Origin: Alphaproteobacteria bacterium
Lineage (GTDB): Bacteria > Pseudomonadota > Alphaproteobacteria > SHVP01
DNA length: 13,285 nucleotides
Assembly (NCBI GenBank): GCA_009694165.1
Contig: SHVP01000067.1
Coordinates: forward strand, 1 to 13,285
Direction of reading: 5' to 3'
Positions 7,991 through 13,285 of the stretch are shown here, piece after piece. The translations under genes and the position numbers were made by a program. The notes beneath the pieces were generated by a model that saw only the letters and a program-made list of their open reading frames with translations, was not told the DNA's origin and searched no databases. How positions within the stretch are numbered: position 1 is the first letter of the stretch; each line of letters begins with the position of its first letter.

Positions 7991-8080
7991 TCAATCTCCC
8001 GACGGCCAATCTCCCGACGACCAATCTCCCGACGACCAATCTCCCGACGGCGGGGCGGCGGGGCCGACATGCTTGGTCAT
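7991..8080 (-). CDS. Possible 29-residue SGDW-repeat mini-ORF
   Basis: ATG at 8080-8078 overlaps the TGA of the upstream oxidoreductase gene as ATGA, the classic coupling arrangement. The frame stops at TGA 7993-7991, five bases before the hydrolase ATG. The product begins MTKHVGPAAPP and then repeats (P/S)SGDW three times, ending PSGD. The repeat comes from the 15-bp tandem DNA repeat. It resembles no known peptide. It may be a coupling leader that keeps ribosomes on the message up to the hydrolase start, or chance. Confidence 0.3.
   Translation of the reverse strand: MTKHVGPAAPPSGDWSSGDWSSGDWPSGD
7992..8051. repeat. Four-copy 15-bp tandem repeat
   Basis: Four contiguous 15-base units (plus strand CAATCTCCCGACGRC) occupy 7992-8006, 8007-8021, 8022-8036 and 8037-8051; the only variation is G or A at the fourteenth base. 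The minus-strand unit contains GGGAG, so the mRNA before the hydrolase start carries four evenly spaced Shine-Dalgarno-like motifs, the last ten bases before ATG 7985. Unit length divisible by three keeps the mini-ORF in frame. Such repeats can change copy number by slippage. Confidence 0.9.
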
Positions 8081-10038
8081 AGCGCACGCCCGGCCATGTG
8101 GCCTTCATGGATGGCATGCTCGATCTGGCGCGGCGCCGCGGCGTCGCCGATCACACGCAGGTCAAGGCTAGGCGCGGCCATGCGCAGGCGCCGGTAGAGG
8201 CCGTCATTGGCGTAGCCGCCGCCGGCGGCTACCACGGTCGCGACTCCGGGCAGCAGCGTCCGCTGGCCAGTGATCGCATGGGCGATCACGACGCCGTCCT
8301 CGGTCAGGCCGGCCACTTGATGCTCGAGATAAAACTGGACCTTGCGATCAAGCAGCCGCTGATAGAGCAGGCGCCAGGTCATCGGCTCGATCCGCGCGCC
8401 CGGCGTGCGGGCGGGCGTCACGAAGGCGATGGAACGGCCCTGCTCGACCAGCCAATCCGCAGTCGTCATCCCGACCAAGTCGCCCTTGGTGTCGAACACC
8501 ATGGCTGGATCGCCGACAAACGCGCCGTCGAGTGCCGCCCGCGCCGATACCAGGCGGTCTTCGGAGTCGGCAAGCTCGGGCAACCCAGCCTCCGAGCCGG
8601 CAGCGACCACGACCGCGTCAGGCTTGAGCGTCATCACTGTCTCGACCTCGGCATCGACGCCGTAGCGGATGTCGACGCCCAACCGCTCCACCGCGCGGAT
8701 GAGGTGATCGGCGACGGCACCGATTTCGGCGCGGCCCGGTGCCCGCCGCGCCAGGCGGAGTTGGCCGCCCAATTCGGGCAACCGCTCGAGCAGGGTGACC
8801 CGATGGCCGCGCTGGGCGGCGACACGCGCCGCCTCGAGACCGGCCACGCCGCCGCCAACGACGACGACGTGGCGGCTCGTCGCGGCCATGGCAATTTCGC
8901 CCAGCTCATGCTCACGGCCGCTGGTCGGATCTTGGATGCAGGTGATGTGCAGTCCGCGGAATAGGCGGCCCAAGCAGCCGTCATTGGCGCCGACGCAGTA
9001 CCGAATGCCATCGAAGTCGCCTCGCCTGGCCTTCTCCGGCAGGTCGCGGTCGGCGATCAACGCGCGCGTCATGGCCACGAGGTCGGCGTCGCCAGCAGCC
9101 AGGATGGCCTCGGCGTCGCGCGGATCGACGATACGGCCGACGGCAATCACGGGCACCTTGACCACGGCGCGGATGCCGCGTGCCAGGTGGCGCATGTGCT
9201 GGCGCGGCAGATACATGGGCGCGTAGTGGTGAGGCAGCGACCAGGCCGTCGAATCGCTGCCGGAGGTGACGTTGACGTAGTCGAGCGCGCCGGCCGTGAC
9301 CAATGCCGGCACGATGATCTGTGTATCCGCGACCGTCAACCCGCCCTGATGATCCTCCTCGGCACTGATCCTCAGCCCGACCGTGAAGTCGGTGCCGACC
9401 GCCTTGCGAACGGCCCGGGCGACCTCGAGCGCGAAGCGCAGCCGGCGCTTCGGCGAACCGCCATAGGCATCCCGCCGCAGGTTGGTGAGCGGCGACAGGA
9501 ACTGCTGGATCAGGTTGCCGTGGCCGCCATGCAGTTCGACTCCGTCGAGCCCGCCGGCCCGCGCGCGCACGGCGGCGGCGGCGAATGCCGCGACGATCCC
9601 CGCGATTTCCTCCGGTTCCAGCGCATGGGGTGTCTCGCCCGCATACTCGTTGTCCACTGCGGAGGGTGCCACAAGCCGGCCGGTCCCGCTGGCGCTGGCC
9701 GACTGGGCGCCAGCATGGTTGAGCTGCGCCAGGATCAGGGCGCCATGGGCATGGACCGCCCCGGCCATGCGGTGATAGGGCGCGATGACGCTGTCGTCCC
9801 AGTTGGCGAGTGCTGCCATCAGCCGCGAGGTCGAGGTCGGATGCACGCTGGTCGAGCCGGTGATGATCAGGCCGACGCCGCCGCGCGCGCGCGCCTCGTA
9901 GTAGGCGATCAGACGGTCGCCGACGGCATTGGTGTCGGACAGGCCGGTCGAATGGGCCGTGCTGACGATGCGGTTGCGTAGGGTGAGTTGTCCGACCCGC
10001 AGCGGCGAGAACAGTAGCGGCAGCGCCGCCTCGGTCAT
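8077..10038 (-). CDS. Old-yellow-enzyme-type FMN/FAD oxidoreductase, DCR/TMADH family
   Basis: A 653-residue flavoenzyme of the 2,4-dienoyl-CoA reductase/trimethylamine dehydrogenase type. Residues 1-345 are the FMN barrel: LFSPLRVGQLTLRNRIV; HGGHGNLIQQFLSP at 170-183 with the HxxH active-site pair; DAYGGSPKRR; VPVIAVGRI. A cluster loop at 348-367 follows, then an FAD/NAD(P) domain with VVVVGGGVAGLEAA (391-404) and a closing VIGDAAAPRQIEHAIHEG. The 4Fe-4S motif, normally C-x2-C-x3-C-x11-C, reads C348-VGA-NDG-C355-x11-C367: the second cysteine is Ala351. Family members reduce enoyl compounds or oxidatively demethylate/deaminate amines (trimethylamine, dimethylamine, N-methylproline, histamine). 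It follows the ABC ATPase by 31 bases and precedes the creatinase-like gene, so an imported N-containing substrate is plausible. Start ATG 10038. Confidence 0.92.
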   Translation of the reverse strand: MTEAALPLLFSPLRVGQLTLRNRIVSTAHSTGLSDTNAVGDRLIAYYEARARGGVGLIITGSTSVHPTSTSRLMAALANWDDSVIAPYHRMAGAVHAHGALILAQLNHAGAQSASASGTGRLVAPSAVDNEYAGETPHALEPEEIAGIVAAFAAAAVRARAGGLDGVELHGGHGNLIQQFLSPLTNLRRDAYGGSPKRRLRFALEVARAVRKAVGTDFTVGLRISAEEDHQGGLTVADTQIIVPALVTAGALDYVNVTSGSDSTAWSLPHHYAPMYLPRQHMRHLARGIRAVVKVPVIAVGRIVDPRDAEAILAAGDADLVAMTRALIADRDLPEKARRGDFDGIRYCVGANDGCLGRLFRGLHITCIQDPTSGREHELGEIAMAATSRHVVVVGGGVAGLEAARVAAQRGHRVTLLERLPELGGQLRLARRAPGRAEIGAVADHLIRAVERLGVDIRYGVDAEVETVMTLKPDAVVVAAGSEAGLPELADSEDRLVSARAALDGAFVGDPAMVFDTKGDLVGMTTADWLVEQGRSIAFVTPARTPGARIEPMTWRLLYQRLLDRKVQFYLEHQVAGLTEDGVVIAHAITGQRTLLPGVATVVAAGGGYANDGLYRRLRMAAPSLDLRVIGDAAAPRQIEHAIHEGHMAGRAL

Positions 10039-10069
10039 GGCCGCGACCGCCGGCCCGGCGCGGGCATCG

Positions 10070-10876
10070 CTAGAGGCCCGCCTCGGTCGACAGGCGGGTC
10101 GTTTCGACGTGCTTGCGCACCTCTTCCTCGACGTGGCCCCAGATTTCCGCCTTCATCTTGGTGAACTCTGCCGACAGCTGGATCGTGACGTGGCGCGGGC
10201 GCGGCAGGTTGTTGGCCAGCACCGCCTTGACGCGGCCCGGGCGCGCCGAAAGCACGATGATCCGGTCGGACAGGATCAAGGCCTCGTCGACATGGTGGGT
10301 GATGAACACGGTCGTCTTGCGGCTCTGGTCATGGATGCGCAGGAGTTCCCCCTGCATCACCTGCCGGGTCATGGCGTCGAGCGCGGCAAAGGGCTCGTCC
10401 ATCAGGAGCACTTCCGGGTCGGCCGCCAGGATGCGCGCGAGCGTCACGCGCTGCTGCATGCCTCCCGATAGTTCGACCGGATAGTGGTCTTCGAAACCTC
10501 TGAGCTTGACCAACTCGATGAAGCGGTCGCCGATCCGCTTGCGCTCCGCCGCGGGCACGCCCTTCATCTTAAGGCCGAATTCGACATTACCGCGCACCGT
10601 CTTCCAGGGGAACAGGGCGTAGGATTGAAAGACCATGCCGCAGCGCGGCTCGATGCCCGTAATCGGCCGGCCGCGCAGCAGCAGCTGCCCCGTTGTCGGC
10701 TGGATGAAGCCGGCGAACATATTGATCAGGGTCGACTTGCCGCAGCCGGACGCGCCGATTAGGCAGACGAACTCGCCCTCGGCGATTTCGAGCGACAGGT
10801 CCCGAATGGCGATGATCTCGTTGCTGCCGGCCGAAAAGACCTTCGTCACGCAGTCGGCAACCAGGATTCCGCTCAT
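10070..10876 (-). CDS. NitT/TauT-type ABC transporter ATP-binding protein
   Basis: A 268-residue ABC ATPase that powers import, working as a dimer on the inner face of the membrane. All motifs are intact: Walker A GASGCGKST (41-49), Q-loop Q84 in MVFQSYALFPW, signature LSGGMQQRV (136-144), Walker B VLLMDEP (156-162) with catalytic E161, D-loop ALD (165-167) and switch H194. The C-terminal LSARPGRVKAVLANNLPRPR is the pattern of the nitrate/sulfonate/taurine (TauB/SsuB/NrtD-like) subfamily. It starts 28 bases after the permease stop and is part of the same operon. Substrate cannot be told from the ATPase. Confidence 0.95.
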   Translation of the reverse strand: MSGILVADCVTKVFSAGSNEIIAIRDLSLEIAEGEFVCLIGASGCGKSTLINMFAGFIQPTTGQLLLRGRPITGIEPRCGMVFQSYALFPWKTVRGNVEFGLKMKGVPAAERKRIGDRFIELVKLRGFEDHYPVELSGGMQQRVTLARILAADPEVLLMDEPFAALDAMTRQVMQGELLRIHDQSRKTTVFITHHVDEALILSDRIIVLSARPGRVKAVLANNLPRPRHVTIQLSAEFTKMKAEIWGHVEEEVRKHVETTRLSTEAGL

Positions 10877-10904
10877 CGTCTACAGCCGCCTCTCACGATT
10901 CCCA

Positions 10905-11741
10905 TCAACGGCGATGGCGCTCCCACGGCTGGAGCAGCCGCTCGATCCGCTCGGCCAGCGCATCGGCGAGCAGCACGGTTAACGAGATGCCAACCATGCC
11001 GACCAGCACGAGCGGCAGGTTGCCCCAGTCCTTGGCCTGCCAGATCAGCGCTCCCAACCCATTCTGGGCGGCGACCATCTCGGCGGAGAGCACGCAGGAC
11101 CAGGAAATCGCCAGCGTGATCTTCAGCCCGGCCAAGATACCCGGCAGCGCGCCAGGCAGGATCACCTCGTGCATGATCGCCAGGTCGGAGGCGCCGAGAT
11201 TGCGCGCGGCGCGAATCAGCATCGGGTCCACGCGCTTCGTGCTCTCAATCGTGGCGAGCAGAATGTAAAGCCAGGAACCCATGAACACGATGGCGATCTT
11301 CTGCGATTCGCCGATTCCGAGCCACAGGATGGTCAGCGGTATCCAGGTGATCGACGGCAGCGGCCGGAGCAGCGACACGAACGGATCAACGATCGCCTTG
11401 GCTGGCCACCACACGCCCATCAAGATGCCGAGCGGCACGGCGACGATGGTGGCGAGGCCGAAGCCGAAAAAAACCCGCCGCGACGACGCCAGCACGGCGA
11501 CCCAGAGTTCGCCGGTATTTAACAGCTTGGCCGCCTCGGCCATGACGGCGGCGGGCGACGGCAGAAAAATCGGCGCGATCCACCCCAGCTCAGTCGATGC
11601 GGCCCACAGACCGACGAATCCCAGGACCGAAACGATGTTGACGGCGATGATGACATGAACGAGCGACACCAGCCGTGCCCGCGGCTGCATCGAACCGGCC
11701 GGCTTTGCGGCCGCCTGTCCGTCGAGATTGCCCATCGTCAT
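10905..11741 (-). CDS. NitT/TauT-type ABC transporter permease
   Basis: A 278-residue inner-membrane permease of the TauC/SsuC type. Hydrophobic segments lie at about 25-47, 88-110, 118-140, 147-165, 205-230 and 243-262, the usual six. The cytoplasmic EAA loop that docks the ATPase is at about 178-205 (AARNLGASDLAIMHEVILPG, then ALPGILAGLK). FLPSPAAVMAEA near 59-70 is also typical of the subfamily. Two ATGs (11741 and 11735) are possible starts and neither has a strong ribosome site. It lies 117 bases after the binding-protein stop, a longer gap than elsewhere in the operon; no terminator is seen there. Confidence 0.94.
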   Translation of the reverse strand: MTMGNLDGQAAAKPAGSMQPRARLVSLVHVIIAVNIVSVLGFVGLWAASTELGWIAPIFLPSPAAVMAEAAKLLNTGELWVAVLASSRRVFFGFGLATIVAVPLGILMGVWWPAKAIVDPFVSLLRPLPSITWIPLTILWLGIGESQKIAIVFMGSWLYILLATIESTKRVDPMLIRAARNLGASDLAIMHEVILPGALPGILAGLKITLAISWSCVLSAEMVAAQNGLGALIWQAKDWGNLPLVLVGMVGISLTVLLADALAERIERLLQPWERHRR

Positions 11742-11858
11742 CGTTCGGTCCGAACTCGCGCGCCGCAGCCGATCATCGGCAAGATCGGTGCCTGCGATCC
11801 GGCCACCGGCGTCCCGCGCTTCGACGATGTCGGAGCGCAGGACTGCCCTGCACGGGTG

Positions 11859-12857
11859 CTACTTCAGGACGTTAACGCTGCGCCACTTGGTGACGTCGGC
11901 GATCTTCGTGCTGAGCTTCTTGTTGTCGAACAGCCAGTCCGCCAGATCCTGCATCTGCTTCTCGTGGCGGGCCATGTGGGCCTGCCAGTCCTTTGTGCCG
12001 AAGTATTGGAAAGACTTAATGCTGGCGAGCGTCTCTTCCGGCGTCTTCTTAAAATAATGAGCGATCGCCTTGGCCGCATCCTCGGGATTGCTGTTGGTGT
12101 AGTCGGCGCCTTTGAGCATGGCCGCCGCCAGCTTCTGTGCGACCGCCGGCTGCTCGTCGACGAACTTCTTGGAGATGATGACGATGTCGGGCGCGCCCAT
12201 CGACTTGTACTTCTGATAGGTATCCGTGTCGGTATCGAGACCGAGCAGCTTGCCTTCTGGCACAGCCTTCTTCATGCCGTCGAGCAACGGCTGCCAGACG
12301 CAGGCGGCGTCGACATCGCCCTTGGACAACGCGCCGGCCATCTCGTTGGGCGGCAGGTTGAGGTACTGGATGTCGGTGATCGTCATGCCGTTGGCGCGCA
12401 GTAGACCGTGCATGGTGATCTCGGCCGAGGTGTTGGCGGCCACTTTCTTGCCCTTGAGGTCCTTGAACGAGGCGATGCCCGGACGGCCAAGGCAGCCCTC
12501 GTTGCCGGGCGAGTCGTCAACATTGGTCAAGTAGTAGAAGCTCTGGTTGCCCTGGGCCATCTGCGCGATCACGGCCAGTCGGCCGAGATTGCTGAACTGC
12601 ACGGAGCCTGCGGTGAGCGCGGCGATGCGATCGCTGGAGTTGAGGATGGTCAGGAAATCGACATCGATTCCCTGCTCCTTGAAGAAACCCTTCTCAATCG
12701 CGACCATGATCGGCACTTGGCCGAACCAGGTGACCGAGCCGGCGAAGCCAACCTTGGTCTGGGCGGCGGCCTGTCCGCCACCGCCGGGGAGGTCCGGCAC
12801 GCCGGCCAGGCATAATGCCGTCAACGCGACTGTCAGTGCGCTTGTGAGTCGCTTCAT
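11859..12857 (-). CDS. NitT/TauT-type ABC transporter substrate-binding protein
   Basis: A 332-residue periplasmic binding protein of the NMT1/TauA-SsuA type that captures the solute for the transporter. The start at 12857 is chosen because it begins a signal peptide (MKR, hydrophobic TSALTVALTALCLAGV, AAA-Q cleavage near residue 32) and has GGGAG seven bases upstream; an earlier in-frame ATG at 12953 would bury the signal. The mature protein starts TKVGFAGSVTWFGQVPIMVA, with IEKGFFKEQGIDVDFL, LTAGSVQFSN, KDLKGKKVAANTSAE and KGDVDAACVWQP, all standard for the family. The C-terminus KWRSVNVLK is complete. First gene of the five-gene operon. No ligand can be read from sequence: taurine, sulfonates, nitrate, thiamine precursors and aromatic acids all use this fold. 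Confidence 0.93.
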   Translation of the reverse strand: MKRLTSALTVALTALCLAGVPDLPGGGGQAAAQTKVGFAGSVTWFGQVPIMVAIEKGFFKEQGIDVDFLTILNSSDRIAALTAGSVQFSNLGRLAVIAQMAQGNQSFYYLTNVDDSPGNEGCLGRPGIASFKDLKGKKVAANTSAEITMHGLLRANGMTITDIQYLNLPPNEMAGALSKGDVDAACVWQPLLDGMKKAVPEGKLLGLDTDTDTYQKYKSMGAPDIVIISKKFVDEQPAVAQKLAAAMLKGADYTNSNPEDAAKAIAHYFKKTPEETLASIKSFQYFGTKDWQAHMARHEKQMQDLADWLFDNKKLSTKIADVTKWRSVNVLK

Positions 12858-12960
12858 TTCATGTCTCCCGCAATTGTCGTGGGCCTGTTCGGAATATTCT
12901 CCACGGTCGCAAGCAAGCGCCGCGCGCCCTTTCGGTTGGGCCGGATGATCCAAGACCGCA

Positions 12961-12990
12961 AGCGTAAGGCCTCGCAGACCCCGGTGTCAA
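12961..12990 (-). promoter_or_regulatory. Promoter of the ABC transporter operon
   Basis: On the minus strand a perfect TTGACA -35 (12990-12985) is followed after 18 bases by TACGCT (12966-12961), which keeps the T, A and final T that matter most in a -10 box. Start of transcription would be near 12954, about 97 bases ahead of the ATG at 12857. An AACGTT palindrome lies nine bases upstream of the -35. Confidence 0.5.
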
Positions 12991-12999
12991 CGCATCGTG

Positions 13000-13009
13000 G
13001 AAACGTTTC
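13000..13009. promoter_or_regulatory. AAACGTTT palindrome upstream of the transporter promoter
   Basis: GAAACGTTTC is a perfect 10-bp palindrome. It shares AACGTTTCA with the larger operator at 3760-3781, including the TG.AACGTT.CA-like core if one mismatch is allowed. It sits just upstream of the -35 of the transporter promoter. The same regulator could bind both, possibly activating here and repressing there. Symmetry does not extend beyond the core. Confidence 0.45.
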
Positions 13010-13200
13010 AAAATCTTTCTGCCTGTTCCTGTCGGAAACTCAAATGCACGAGGCCGCCGTGGTCCGCCATTGAGCTGGTCCTGGTTAGCTGGACAAATTG
13101 GCAGCGCCGTTAAGGTGTAAAAACGCGCCCAAACATAACCCACCACTAAAGCCTTATAACGCTCTGCTATCATTGGAGAATAGCTGGAAACAGCGGGGTC

Positions 13201-13285
13201 ATGGTTGAACGCGATTTCACACTCATCGGCCTCACGTTTGCTCTCAGCAATAATGGTGAGCCTAAGATAGGCGTGTTCAACTCTA
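13201..13285 (+). CDS. Possible start of a gene running off the window
   Basis: ATG at 13201 opens a frame with 28 complete codons and no stop before the window ends: MVERDFTLIGLTFALSNN followed by GEPKIGVFNS. GCGGGG lies a few bases before the ATG. Codon use is less GC-rich at third positions than the genes to the left, so it may be a separate, perhaps acquired, unit. Too short to recognise. Confidence 0.3.
   Translation, partial: MVERDFTLIGLTFALSNNGEPKIGVFNS

Larger units (their letters stand above)
12858..13200. other. Intergenic control region of the transporter operon
   Basis: 343 bases without a supportable gene. Near 12961-13009 it holds a promoter and palindrome for the transporter operon. 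From about 13070 to 13200 base composition becomes richer in A+T than the coding DNA on either side, with several TAA codons and a possible plus-strand -10 (TATCAT, 13168-13173) for the gene fragment at the right edge. A minus-strand open frame across 12859-13173 has no family features and runs over the promoter, so it is not called. Confidence 0.6.

Noticed and set aside
7992..8051. Possible CRISPR-like array
   Set aside because: Units are 15 bp, directly contiguous and without spacers; it is a simple tandem repeat.
7986..8117. Upstream start of the creatinase-like gene at 8117
   Set aside because: The added residues are translated from the tandem repeat and the end of the upstream gene and do not resemble the family; ATG 7985 begins a normal N-terminus.
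8098..9981. Plus-strand open frames opposite the flavin oxidoreductase (8098-8964, 9187-9981)
   Set aside because: The minus-strand protein is unbroken and carries all family motifs; the plus frames show only biased composition.
12859..13173. 104-codon minus-strand frame upstream of the binding-protein gene
   Set aside because: It overlaps the promoter and palindrome, shows no family motif and its codon use is unlike the neighbouring genes.

Overview
The window looks like a piece of an alphaproteobacterial chromosome. This is inferred from the high G+C coding sequence, strong third-position GC bias, closely packed operons, and protein families common in metabolically versatile soil Alphaproteobacteria. 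I cannot name a genus. No RNA gene or CRISPR array was seen.

Layout: (1) 1-322 holds two decayed fragments of IS6-family-like transposases, a C-terminal tail on + and an N-terminal head on -. (2) 323-3638, all on -, reads in transcription order: a GhrA-like D-2-hydroxyacid dehydrogenase, a muconate-cycloisomerase-type enolase-superfamily enzyme, then a luciferase-like flavin monooxygenase after a 177-base gap. (3) 3639-3865 is a divergent control region: a 22-bp near-perfect palindrome with an AACGTT core sits exactly between two back-to-back -35 boxes. (4) 3866-6837, on +, holds a class I aminotransferase, an uncharacterised cupin-like protein and a LysR-type regulator. (5) 6827-12857, on -, is a five-gene unit in transcription order: NitT/TauT-type substrate-binding protein, permease, ATPase, a large FMN/FAD old-yellow-enzyme-type oxidoreductase, and a creatinase-like pita-bread-fold hydrolase. 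The last is split by a one-base frameshift and preceded by a four-copy 15-bp tandem repeat. (6) 12858-13285 is the control region of the transporter, with a TTGACA promoter and a second AAACGTTT palindrome, followed by the start of a possible further gene running off the window.

Taken together the genes read as an import-and-degrade island for a small, probably nitrogen-containing, organic acid: ABC uptake, flavin-dependent redox or C-N chemistry, C-N hydrolysis by the creatinase-like enzyme, transamination, and 2-oxo/2-hydroxy acid interconversion. The related palindromes at the divergent promoter and the transporter promoter suggest one regulon. Their even length and central CG look more like LacI-family operators than LysR sites, and no LacI-type gene is in the window. 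The actual substrate is not determinable from sequence alone.

Most notable: the shared operator, the SGDW-repeat mini-ORF with its repeated Shine-Dalgarno-like motif, the creatinase-like protein lacking most M24 metal ligands and carrying a frameshift, and the oxidoreductase missing one of its four iron-sulfur cysteines.
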